Assembly (NCBI GenBank): GCA_025163595.1
Contig: CP104100.1
Location: 248,001 to 312,000, forward strand
Source of the DNA: Phaeobacter sp. G2
GTDB lineage: Bacteria; Pseudomonadota; Alphaproteobacteria; Rhodobacterales; Rhodobacteraceae
Direction of reading: 5' to 3'
DNA: 64,000 bases
Shown here: positions 43,812-51,872 of the stretch, piece by piece
How the letters are laid out: every line of letters starts with the position of its first letter
Position numbering within the stretch: the first letter of the stretch is position 1
Notes under the pieces: model-generated
What the model saw: the letters and a program-made list of their open reading frames with translations, nothing else
What the model was told of the DNA's origin: nothing
The model's database searches: none
Program-made: the position numbers and the translations under genes

Positions 43812-45150
43812 GGGTCATTCCTTCGACCATGAGCGAGGGCACCACCCGCGACAGGTAGCTGCGGGCGTCATTTGCCGGGGTAAGTGTTTTCAGCATGTCC
43901 CGCAGATTGCCCGCGATGGTGCATTCATTCACCGGATAGGCGATTTCGCCGTTCTCGACCCAATAGCCCGAGGCCCCACGTGAATAATCGCCGGTATTGG
44001 GATTGATGGTCGAGCCAATGAGCGATGTCACCAGCAGACCGGTGCCCATGCCTGCGATCAGCTGCTCGCGGCTGTGCTGGCCAGGGGTCAGCGCGATGTT
44101 CCAGTTCGACGGTGACGGAACAGAGCCAACACCCCGTGCCGCATTGCCGGTGCTTTGCAGGCCCAGTTTACGGGCCGAGGCCAGATCCAGGGTCCAGCCG
44201 GTCAGGACACCATCCTGAATGATGGCGCGTTGCTGGGTGGGCAGGCCTTCACCGTCAAAGGGGCGCGACCCGGAAATCCGGGCGCGATGCGGGTCCTCGA
44301 TGACGGACAGTGTTTCTGGCAGGATCTGTTCGCCCACCGCGCCCTGCAACCAGGAGGATCCACGGGCGATGGCGGCGCCATTGGCGGCGGAGAGCAGATG
44401 GCCAATCAGCGAAGACGAGACCCGTTCGTCAAACAAGACCGGGTAGCTGCCGGTCTTTGGCCGACGGGCGTTGAGCCGCGCTACGGCGCGCTCACCTGCG
44501 AGGCGGCCAATGTCTGTCGCGCTGCGCAGGTCGTTCTGAAAAGTGCGGGAATCGCCATCATAGTCGCGCTCCATCCCGGCGCCGGTTCCGGCAATCCCGG
44601 TGCAGGACAGCGACCGGCCGGTGCGCTGGTAGCCGCCGGCAAAACCATTGGAGGTGGCCAGATAGATGCTGTGGTGCCCATAGCTGGCCCCTGCTGCCTG
44701 CACCTGGCTGATGCCCTCAATGGCGGCGCAGGCGGCTTCGGCTGCCAGCGCATCCTGTTGCAGGGCTTCTGGTGCGGGCTCGGCGCTGGGATCGCACAGC
44801 TCCAGCGCGTCCAGATCCCAGTTCTGGGCCAGCTGATCGGCGCTGGCCAGACCGCTATAGGGATCCTCGGGGGCCTCGCGGGCCATGGCCACGGCGCGTT
44901 CGGCCATGGCGGTGAGGGTTTCCGGGCGACTGTCAGAGGAGGACACCTGCGCCTGACGCTGACCTACAAAGACCCGCAGCCCCAAGTCAGTGCCTTCTGA
45001 GCGTTCTGCATGCTCCAGTTTGCCTTCGCGCACCTCGATGCTGAGAGAGCGGCCCTCGGTGGCCATGGCATCGACGGCATCTGCGCCGGCACGTTTGGCG
45101 GCGTCAATCAGGGCGTGGCAAAGCGCTTGGGGAGACTGGGTCATGGGCAC
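43798..45150 (-). CDS. pmbA: PmbA/TldD-family metallopeptidase
   Basis: The 450-residue protein has the TldD/PmbA fold: DLGLRVFVGQRQAQVSSSD near the N-terminus, then YPVLFDERVSSSLIGHLLSAANG, and NPNTGDYSRGASGYWVENGEI near the end. PmbA works with TldD as a heteromeric peptidase; no TldD gene is present in this window. It lacks the HExxxH zinc motif, which is expected on the TldD partner only. It lies at the start of the pmbA-cysQ-kdtA-lpxK run. Confidence 0.9.
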   Translation of the reverse strand: MPMTQSPQALCHALIDAAKRAGADAVDAMATEGRSLSIEVREGKLEHAERSEGTDLGLRVFVGQRQAQVSSSDSRPETLTAMAERAVAMAREAPEDPYSGLASADQLAQNWDLDALELCDPSAEPAPEALQQDALAAEAACAAIEGISQVQAAGASYGHHSIYLATSNGFAGGYQRTGRSLSCTGIAGTGAGMERDYDGDSRTFQNDLRSATDIGRLAGERAVARLNARRPKTGSYPVLFDERVSSSLIGHLLSAANGAAIARGSSWLQGAVGEQILPETLSVIEDPHRARISGSRPFDGEGLPTQQRAIIQDGVLTGWTLDLASARKLGLQSTGNAARGVGSVPSPSNWNIALTPGQHSREQLIAGMGTGLLVTSLIGSTINPNTGDYSRGASGYWVENGEIAYPVNECTIAGNLRDMLKTLTPANDARSYLSRVVPSLMVEGMTLAGS

Positions 45151-45212
45151 CTACTGAATTTGGATTGCAACAAGAGCTAGCCAGACCGGCGTGCTGCCGC
45201 AAGGGTGTGGCA

Positions 45213-45240
45213 CAAAAAAGGGCCGCGCGGGGCGGCCCTG
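45213..45240 (-). terminator. Rho-independent terminator after the DUF2125 gene
   Basis: Read on the minus strand, a GGGCCGCC/GGCGGCCC-type hairpin with a GC-rich loop (about 45219-45239) is followed by six Ts (AAAAAA on the plus strand at 45213-45218). It lies just after the stop of the gene at 45268. Confidence 0.8.
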
Positions 45241-45267
45241 ATTGCCTATTTTTTGCCGAACAGGCGC

Positions 45268-46788
45268 TTATTTGATGCGCTGACCATTGGCGAGGATCTG
45301 ACCATCCTCGGAGACCTTGATTTCCGATGTCAGGGTGTCTTCACCTTCGCCGGGAACGCCAAACATGCCCATCATCATCCGCGCGCCCATGGCATCGCTG
45401 TCGCTGACCAGTCCCATTTTGATCAGGTTGTCGATCAGGCCATTGGCCCCTTCCAACTTGATATTGGCGGTGCCATCGGGGGCAGGCATACCATCAAAGG
45501 TCACCAGGTCTTCGTTGTTGAAGGTAAAATCACCGGTGCCGGTCAGCTTGGCGCCAGCGGCGGTTACCAGCAGTTGCTTGATGGTGACGGCGTTGAATTC
45601 ACCCGGTTTTTGAGCGCCACGTTCCATGGCTTTCATCGATTCTGGGTCGAACATGTCAAACAGCAGTTTGCCCTTGCCGGCCAGATCCAGCACAATTGTT
45701 GCCGGATCATGTGGCAGGGTGCCGGTGGGATCAACCATGCCCCACAGCATGTCAGGAACCGCAAAATCACGCAGGGTGATGCCAAGGCCAAAATCCTGCT
45801 CTTCGTCAGACTGGCTTACTGGCATCAACAGTTTGAAGCCGGCTTCCGCCATGGTGAGTGCCAGCGGGAAGGGGATTTCCGACCCGGAGACATCTACCGA
45901 GATATCTTTCTGACCAACGTCATAGGACAAACCGTCCTTGCTCATGGTGACGCCAAAATCGCCGCCCGCAGAGGTGCTTTGCATGTCAAAGCTGTCAGAT
46001 CCGGTCACCGAAATGGCACTATTGCCGCCGGTATAGGCGAGCTTTGCATCAATGCTCAGACCCGCCTTGATCAGGTCAGCCATCTCAGGGCTGTCCAGAC
46101 CGGATGGAATGGTGCTGACGGCCGTGCCTGTGATGTCGCTCATGCTGCCTGTGATGGTGCCGGCGTCGTCGGAATCCGGGTCTTGGAAAGCGATGTCATA
46201 GGCCAGTTTTGCCATCGACTGGGTTTGAGTATAGCTACGCTGACCATCAATCTGCATCACAGTCTTGGCGACCATATCGTTGATCACCACGGAGGCTTTC
46301 AGGGCATCCGCAGGCATCTCTTTGCCGTCGCCGATGATTTGGCCCAGTGTCAGGCTGGCCTGACCAATCGCATAGTCATAGGTCATAGCAGAGGTATCAC
46401 CCGAGACCACCATTGGGCTGCCGTCATGGGAATACAGGATCTCAGCCGAGAATTTTTCGCCGTCATCTTCCCCGGCAAAGGTCATCGGGAAATCTTTGGG
46501 CAGCATCACATTGACTGTGCCATCACCATTCTCGACAAACTGGATCTCGGGCATGGTCACGCCGCCGGTGCCGTCCTGTTCGGGCATCGGCATTGTCATC
46601 GAGATATCGCTGACGGTGAGCACATTGCCGGACTGGCTTTCGGTGCCGGTCACGGTGTAGCCCGTGCCTGTCATATAGGCTTTCCAGTCCGACCAGACAT
46701 CCTGGGCGCTGACGTCAGCAAATGCGCCTTGGGCGGAGATAATCAAAACCGCAGCAGCGCCCGTGCCGCGCGCGAGGGAAACTGTCAT
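45268..46788 (-). CDS. DUF2125 domain-containing periplasmic protein
   Basis: The 506-residue protein has a signal peptide (MTVSLARGTGAAAVLIISAQGAFA) and a long beta-rich acidic repeat-like body (VTGTESQSGNVLTVSDISM, VVINDMVAKTVMQIDGQR), the DUF2125 type found in alphaproteobacteria. The function is unknown; an envelope role is likely from the export signal. AAAGG precedes the ATG at 46788, which is chosen over the frame start at 46857 because it gives a clean signal peptide. A terminator follows the stop. Confidence 0.82.
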   Translation of the reverse strand: MTVSLARGTGAAAVLIISAQGAFADVSAQDVWSDWKAYMTGTGYTVTGTESQSGNVLTVSDISMTMPMPEQDGTGGVTMPEIQFVENGDGTVNVMLPKDFPMTFAGEDDGEKFSAEILYSHDGSPMVVSGDTSAMTYDYAIGQASLTLGQIIGDGKEMPADALKASVVINDMVAKTVMQIDGQRSYTQTQSMAKLAYDIAFQDPDSDDAGTITGSMSDITGTAVSTIPSGLDSPEMADLIKAGLSIDAKLAYTGGNSAISVTGSDSFDMQSTSAGGDFGVTMSKDGLSYDVGQKDISVDVSGSEIPFPLALTMAEAGFKLLMPVSQSDEEQDFGLGITLRDFAVPDMLWGMVDPTGTLPHDPATIVLDLAGKGKLLFDMFDPESMKAMERGAQKPGEFNAVTIKQLLVTAAGAKLTGTGDFTFNNEDLVTFDGMPAPDGTANIKLEGANGLIDNLIKMGLVSDSDAMGARMMMGMFGVPGEGEDTLTSEIKVSEDGQILANGQRIK

Positions 46789-46930
46789 AGGATAACCTTT
46801 CTGCATATAAGCAAATACAATGGCCCATATGGTCAACTGCATGTCTTTACCCGTCAAGGTGCCAAGGGCTGGACCGTTCCCCCTAAGCAGTTTACCACAT
46901 TTGGAATTAGAGGACTTGGAGATTTAGCTG

Positions 46931-47680
46931 ATGGATATCAAGGGCAAAACAGTTGTCATCACCGGTGCCAGCCGTGGCATCGGGGCGGATGCGGCGCGCG
47001 TTTTTGCGCAGGCAGGTGCCAATCTGGCCTTGCTGGCAAGGAGCACCGATAGTCTGGCAGCCCTCGCTGAGGAGCTCGGCGGAAACACGCTGGCCTTTGC
47101 CTGTGATGTCTCTGAACCCGCAGCGGTTGCAGCCGCACTGCAAAAGGTACATGCGGATTTTGGCAGCATTGACGTCTTGATCAACAACGCTGGCATCATC
47201 GATCCGATCGCCCGAATCGAAGATGCTGACCCGGCGGCCTGGGGCCAATTGATGGATATCAACATCAAGGGCGTTTTTAACGGCATCCATGCGGCCTTGC
47301 CGTTGATGAAATCGGGGAATGGCGGCACCATCATCAATATCGGCTCCGGTGCGGCCTATAGTGCGCTCGAAGGCTGGAGCGCCTATTGCACCTCAAAGGC
47401 GGGTGTTTTGATGTTGACCAAGGCCCTGCATCTGGAGGAGGCCAGCAACGGTATTCGCGTACTCAGCCTGTCGCCCGGAACCGTGGCCACCGAGATGCAG
47501 CGCAAGATCAAGGCCAGTGGGATTAACGCAGTTAGCCAGCTTGACTGGAATGACCATGTGCCAGCGGAATGGCCCGCCAAGACCCTGCTGTGGATGTGCA
47601 GCTCGGATGCGGATGAATTTCTCGGCGATGAGGTCTCATTGCGTCTCGACCTGATCCGTCGCCGGGTGGGCCTGCTATGA
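46931..47680 (+). CDS. Short-chain dehydrogenase/reductase (SDR)
   Basis: The 249-residue classical SDR has the TGASRGIG NAD(P)-binding motif near residue 12, the NNAG motif, the catalytic Ser in INIGSGAAYSA and YCTSK (Tyr and Lys). Its C-terminal part is specific to itself, so the substrate is unknown. It overlaps the following crotonase-fold gene by 4 bases (ATGA), which suggests a shared pathway. The ATG follows a weak GGAGAT. Confidence 0.92.
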   Translation: MDIKGKTVVITGASRGIGADAARVFAQAGANLALLARSTDSLAALAEELGGNTLAFACDVSEPAAVAAALQKVHADFGSIDVLINNAGIIDPIARIEDADPAAWGQLMDINIKGVFNGIHAALPLMKSGNGGTIINIGSGAAYSALEGWSAYCTSKAGVLMLTKALHLEEASNGIRVLSLSPGTVATEMQRKIKASGINAVSQLDWNDHVPAEWPAKTLLWMCSSDADEFLGDEVSLRLDLIRRRVGLL

Positions 47681-48291
47681 TCAATCTTGATATATCCGAG
47701 GCGGGGCTTTGGACCGTCACCATTAACCGGCCGGAAAAGGCCAATTCGCTGACCTCAGATATGCTGGAAGAGCTTGTCGATATCGCGACCAGGGCGCAGG
47801 CGGCGCGCGGGTTGATTCTTACCGGCGCTGGCAAGGTCTTTAGCGCAGGTGCCGATCTGGACGAGGCCCGCGCCGGGCTGGCGACCTCCACCGTTTGGGA
47901 ACGCCTCTCGGCGGCGCTGGCGGCGGTTCCCTGTCTCAAGATCGCGGCGCTGAACGGCACCCTGGCGGGGGGCGCCAATGGCATGGCGCTGGCCTGCGAT
48001 ATCCGTCTGGCGGTGCCTGGGGCAAAGGTCTTTTATCCGGTGATGAAGCTCGGCTATCTGCCCCAGCCTTCGGATGCCGGGCGCATGGCTGCGCTGATCG
48101 GTCCGGCCCGCACCAAGATGGTTCTGGCTGCTGGACAAAAGATCGAGGCGCCAGAGGCCTGCGCCTGGGGGTTGGTGGATCGGCTGGTCGAGCCAGAGGA
48201 TCTGATGGCACAGGCGCAGGCCTTGCTGGCGGATTCGCTGGCGGCCAAGCCTGAAATCGCCACGGGTATCCTGGAGATGTGCCAAAGCTAA
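47677..48291 (+). CDS. Crotonase-fold (enoyl-CoA hydratase/isomerase family) protein lacking both catalytic Glu
   Basis: The 204-residue protein has the crotonase fold: WTVTINRPEKANSL, GAGKVFSAGADLDEA, and IAALNGTLAGGANGMALACD with the oxyanion-hole Gly. It is about 50 residues shorter than usual at the C-terminus. The two hydratase glutamates (E144 and E164 in the rat enzyme) align with Gly102 and Val122, so it should not hydrate enoyl-CoA. It may be a thioesterase, isomerase or decarboxylase, or a non-enzymatic CoA-binding partner for the SDR, with which it is coupled. Confidence 0.82.
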   Translation: MINLDISEAGLWTVTINRPEKANSLTSDMLEELVDIATRAQAARGLILTGAGKVFSAGADLDEARAGLATSTVWERLSAALAAVPCLKIAALNGTLAGGANGMALACDIRLAVPGAKVFYPVMKLGYLPQPSDAGRMAALIGPARTKMVLAAGQKIEAPEACAWGLVDRLVEPEDLMAQAQALLADSLAAKPEIATGILEMCQS

Positions 48292-48393
48292 AGGACCGCT
48301 GCGCGGGCCTCGTCTTTTGTATGGTCCTTCGTTAGGTGCGCAGGCAGAGAGCCCTCCTGAAATCAGGAGGCCAATAGCGGGAAAGAGGCCGGG

Positions 48394-49590
48394 ATGGATC
48401 AGGAACGGGTATGGGATGCGGTGGTGATCGGTGGCGGGCCTGCGGGGCTGATGGCTGCCGGTGAGCTTGCAGTCCAGGGCCATAGGGTGCTGCTGGTTGA
48501 GGCCAAGCCCTCATTGGGGCGCAAATTCCTGATGGCGGGGAAATCCGGGCTGAACCTGACCAAGGATGAGCCCCTAGCGCAGCTGTTGCCGCATTTTGGC
48601 GCTGCCGCTGCATCCTTGGCGCCGATCATTGCGGCGTTTGACGCTGCCGCCATTCAGGACTGGGCGCGGGGCTTGGGTCAGCCCCTGTTCACAGGCTCCA
48701 CCGGTCGGGTCTTCCCTGAAAAAATGAAAGCCTCGCCGCTGTTGCGCGCCTGGTTGGGTGAGCTGGATAAACTGGGCGTGACCCAGCAGACCCGCTGGCG
48801 CTGGACCGGTTGGCAGGGGGCTGATCTGTGTTTTGACACCCCTGACGGGGCGCAGCAGGTCAAAACGCGCTGCACGGTGCTGGCGCTGGGCGGCGCCAGC
48901 TGGGCGCGGCTGGGCGCGGACGGGAGCTGGAGCGAAATTCTTGCGGCGCAGGGGGTTGGCCTGGAGCCATTCAGACCGGCCAATGCGGGCCTACTGGTCG
49001 ATTGGTCTGCGCACATGCAGGGGCAGTACGGCCAGCCAGTGAAAGGCGTGAAATGGCAGGCAGGCAGCAGCGCGTCGCGCGGTGAGGCGGTGATCTCGGC
49101 GCGTGGGTTGGAGGGCGGCGGGATCTATACCGTCAGCGCTGCGGTACGCGATGGCGCGGATCTGCGCGTGGATTTGCTGCCGGATCTATCCGCTGCAGAA
49201 ATCACCAAGCGCCTGTCGCGCCCCCGTGGCAAGGCCAGCCTGGCCAATCATCTGCGCCGCAGCTTGAAACTGGGGGCAGCCCGCACCGCCCTGTTGCAGG
49301 AATTTGGCCGCCCGCTGCCGCAGGATCCAGCCAGTTTGGCGAAGCTGATCAAGGCGCTGCCGGTGAACCATGCGGGCCTGCGTCCCATGGATGAGGCAAT
49401 CTCCACCGCTGGCGGGCTCAGTTGGGCAGAGCTGACGCCGGATCTGATGCTGGCCAAACGCCCCGGTACATTTTGCGCCGGAGAGATGCTGGATTGGGAG
49501 GCCCCCACCGGCGGCTATCTGTTGACGGGCTGTTTTGCCACTGGCCGTTGGGCTGGCCAGGGCGCCGCGCGCTATCTCGCGGCCCAGTAA
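48394..49590 (+). CDS. FAD-dependent oxidoreductase, HI0933/TIGR03862 type
   Basis: The 398-residue flavoprotein has the FAD-binding motif VVIGGGPAGLMAAGEL near residue 10, LGRKFLMAGKSGLNLTKDE, and the C-terminal EMLDWEAPTGGYLLTGCFATG dinucleotide motif. These are typical of the uncharacterised HI0933-like flavoprotein family; no substrate is known. A CCTCCTGA-AA-TCAGGAGG hairpin lies at 48353-48370, about 24 bases upstream of the ATG, and could affect translation. Confidence 0.88.
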   Translation: MDQERVWDAVVIGGGPAGLMAAGELAVQGHRVLLVEAKPSLGRKFLMAGKSGLNLTKDEPLAQLLPHFGAAAASLAPIIAAFDAAAIQDWARGLGQPLFTGSTGRVFPEKMKASPLLRAWLGELDKLGVTQQTRWRWTGWQGADLCFDTPDGAQQVKTRCTVLALGGASWARLGADGSWSEILAAQGVGLEPFRPANAGLLVDWSAHMQGQYGQPVKGVKWQAGSSASRGEAVISARGLEGGGIYTVSAAVRDGADLRVDLLPDLSAAEITKRLSRPRGKASLANHLRRSLKLGAARTALLQEFGRPLPQDPASLAKLIKALPVNHAGLRPMDEAISTAGGLSWAELTPDLMLAKRPGTFCAGEMLDWEAPTGGYLLTGCFATGRWAGQGAARYLAAQ

Positions 49591-49635
49591 CAGGCCCAGT
49601 CGCAACTGGGTCGGCACGACTGGGCCGGGGGGCGG

Positions 49636-50229
49636 CTATGTCTTGGTGAGGGCCGCAACCCGCTGATGCGCCGCCCGCCCACGCATGGCCTTGCCGTAGT
49701 CCAGCATCGCTTGGCTATCCACTGGAAACTTGGCGCCAAAGGCCCAGCTCAGGCAATGGGTCAGAACGATATCCGCCAGGGTGAAGTGTTCCCCCATGAC
49801 AAAGGGGCCTTTGATCAACGGCGCGATTCGGTTGAGGTTGCGATTGAATTCCCACATCAAGCTGGGTTTCACATCAGCCACGCGCTGGTCCTTGGGCAGG
49901 GCAAAGCTGTGCCGCGCGGCGGTCCACAACACCGCGTCCAGCTCATCCAGAAACCGCTGGGTCATGGCATCTTGCTGGGCCCGCGCCAGCGTACCGGCCG
50001 GCGCTGTGAGGCCCCCGTGTTTGTCCGCCAGATAGGTGATGATCGCGGTGGAATCGGTCAGCACCGCGTCCCCCTCAATCAGGGCAGGCACCTTGCCCGA
50101 GTCCGTTACTTCCAGGATCTCGGGGCTTTGTGGCAGGGCCGGGATCAGCTCATAGGGCTGGCCCAGTTCTTCCAGGGCCCACAGCACCCGAAAGCTGCGT
50201 GTCATAGGTGCGCCGACAACTGTATACAT
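49636..50229 (-). CDS. Glutathione S-transferase family protein
   Basis: The 197-residue protein has a thioredoxin-like N-terminal domain (MYTVVGAPMTRSFRVLWALEEL), KVPALIEGDAVLTDSTAIITYLAD for glutathione binding, and a helical C-terminal domain. The substrate is unknown. It is not coupled to a neighbour; holA ends 93 bases further on. Confidence 0.88.
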   Translation of the reverse strand: MYTVVGAPMTRSFRVLWALEELGQPYELIPALPQSPEILEVTDSGKVPALIEGDAVLTDSTAIITYLADKHGGLTAPAGTLARAQQDAMTQRFLDELDAVLWTAARHSFALPKDQRVADVKPSLMWEFNRNLNRIAPLIKGPFVMGEHFTLADIVLTHCLSWAFGAKFPVDSQAMLDYGKAMRGRAAHQRVAALTKT

Positions 50230-50322
50230 GATGGTCTCTCCCTCTTGGACGTTGGCGCCAAGATGAAGCCTGGGGGCGAGAGGTCAAGGCTGGAAAGGAC
50301 ATGTGACGCAGCGCGTACAGCC

Positions 50323-51351
50323 TTAGCGGGCGCGGCCCAGCATCGACAGCCGGATCAGCGCACGTTCCATCAGCGCCAGGGCCGGCGCGGTTTGCCCGGC
50401 TGAGCGCAGCATAAGGTCGGTGTCTGTCAGGATTGTCAGGCCCCGTTGCAACCGATCGGCGCCCCAGTTTTGCGCCTGGCGCAACACCCTGTCGCGGCGC
50501 TTGCCATAGAGCGGCGGCCGTAAGCGGCCAATACCCTGCGCCGGACCGCCGGGATCGGCGGCAACAGTGTAAAGCGTGCGAAAATGCCGGGTGGCGCCAA
50601 TACACAGTGTTACTGCATTGGTGCCTTGCGACTGTAATCTACTGATCAAGGGGCCAATTTCGGCGGTGCGCCCCTCGGCCACCACGTTGAGCACATCATC
50701 CAAGGCCGCCTCGGTGGACTGTGGTGCCACCGCCTGGATATCCTCCAGTGACAAAGGCGCAGTGTCGCCGTGTTTATAAAGCGACAGCTTATCGATCATC
50801 CGGGAGAAATCCCCGGGGCCAATGTCATTGGCAATATCGGTCAGCGCCAGCATGCTGTCATTTGGCACATCGCGGATCTGCGCCGCCCCCAGGATACGCT
50901 CAATCTCAGCCCGCGAGGGGGGATCGTCATAGATACCGGTGGCATAGGCATTTGAGTGGCTTTCAAACCCCTTGCGCAGCTTTGAGGTGGCTTTGAGCTG
51001 GCCGGCGGTGACGATAATCTGCGCGTCTCCCGGCTGCCATTCTTCGAGTGCGGCCAGGATCGCCGGGGCAGCGGTGTCGTTGGCCTCTTCCACAAAAACG
51101 GCGCGGGCGCCGGGGAAAAAGCCGACCGCCTTGACCGCATCCAACAACTGCGCGGGGTCTTTGCGCAGCTCGCTGCCCGGCATCCGGGCAAGGCGCATTT
51201 CTTCATCTGCGCCAGGCCCCAGCAGGGCCGCGAGCATCTGCTGGCGCTTTAGCGCTACCCGCATGGCATCGGCACCATAGATCAGCAGCCCGGTCTTGGA
51301 GGGATCCGGGCGTTGGCAATAGGCGTCGGTGTCACGCGGCGAAAGCTTCAT
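50323..51351 (-). CDS. holA: DNA polymerase III delta subunit
   Basis: The 342-residue clamp-loader subunit has the HolA-type N-terminus ([21 protein letters not shown], then LLIYGADAMRVALKRQQ), the FEEAND-like part FVEEANDTAAP, and a C-terminal helical collar domain (YGKRRDRVLRQAQNW). It opens the sliding clamp as part of the gamma complex. The start overlaps the lptE gene by 4 bases, the usual leuS-lptE-holA order of alphaproteobacteria. Confidence 0.93.
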   Translation of the reverse strand: MKLSPRDTDAYCQRPDPSKTGLLIYGADAMRVALKRQQMLAALLGPGADEEMRLARMPGSELRKDPAQLLDAVKAVGFFPGARAVFVEEANDTAAPAILAALEEWQPGDAQIIVTAGQLKATSKLRKGFESHSNAYATGIYDDPPSRAEIERILGAAQIRDVPNDSMLALTDIANDIGPGDFSRMIDKLSLYKHGDTAPLSLEDIQAVAPQSTEAALDDVLNVVAEGRTAEIGPLISRLQSQGTNAVTLCIGATRHFRTLYTVAADPGGPAQGIGRLRPPLYGKRRDRVLRQAQNWGADRLQRGLTILTDTDLMLRSAGQTAPALALMERALIRLSMLGRAR

Positions 51352-51872
51352 TCGGCGGCTGTGGGGGCCAGATCCGCTGAGGCCAGCAGGCGGGCAGAGA
51401 TCTGATCCGCCAGAATGCGCATCAGGCGCTTATAGGCGTCGCGCTCCCCGGCAAGGGTTTCAACGGTTGAGCCAGTGGCAGAATAGCCGGTGAAGTTGGT
51501 CTCACTGCCGCTGGCCACCACCACCCCATCCGATTTTCGCGTCAGGCTGTAGCCCGCAGCGCCGATGATCGAATAGCGGGTGATCGAGTTGTCAGCGGTG
51601 ATCGCCTGGCCGTCGGTTCTGGTGGTCAGGGTCAGGTCAAGTTGGTAGGCGCCACTGCTGGCGCGTCCCAGACGCTGTTCCAGATCCCGCACCAGGAAAT
51701 AGGCATTCTTGTCGCCAGTCGAATCGGGCAGGTCAGGAAAGGTGATTTCCACCTCCCCATAAAGCGCATCCCCGGTGCCCCCCGGTGCATGCACCGGGGT
51801 AAAGCCACAGGCACTGACCACCACAGAGGCGGCCAGCGTTAAGATCAGCAAAGACTGTTTAAGCAACGACAT
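51348..51872 (-). CDS. lptE: LPS-assembly lipoprotein LptE
   Basis: The 174-residue protein has a lipoprotein signal ([24 protein letters not shown]) with lipobox SAC and Cys22 as the expected lipidation site. The remainder matches LptE ([32 protein letters not shown]). It acts at the outer membrane with LptD for LPS export. The start at 51872 follows the lipoprotein signal; the upstream extension to 51920 lies inside leuS. It overlaps leuS by 14 bases. Confidence 0.9.
   Translation of the reverse strand: MSLLKQSLLILTLAASVVVSACGFTPVHAPGGTGDALYGEVEITFPDLPDSTGDKNAYFLVRDLEQRLGRASSGAYQLDLTLTTRTDGQAITADNSITRYSIIGAAGYSLTRKSDGVVVASGSETNFTGYSATGSTVETLAGERDAYKRLMRILADQISARLLASADLAPTAAE

Noticed and set aside
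45205..47052. Plus-strand frame of 615 aa across the DUF2125 gene
   Set aside because: It is antisense to a gene with a clean signal peptide, Shine-Dalgarno and terminator, and its translation has no recognisable domain.
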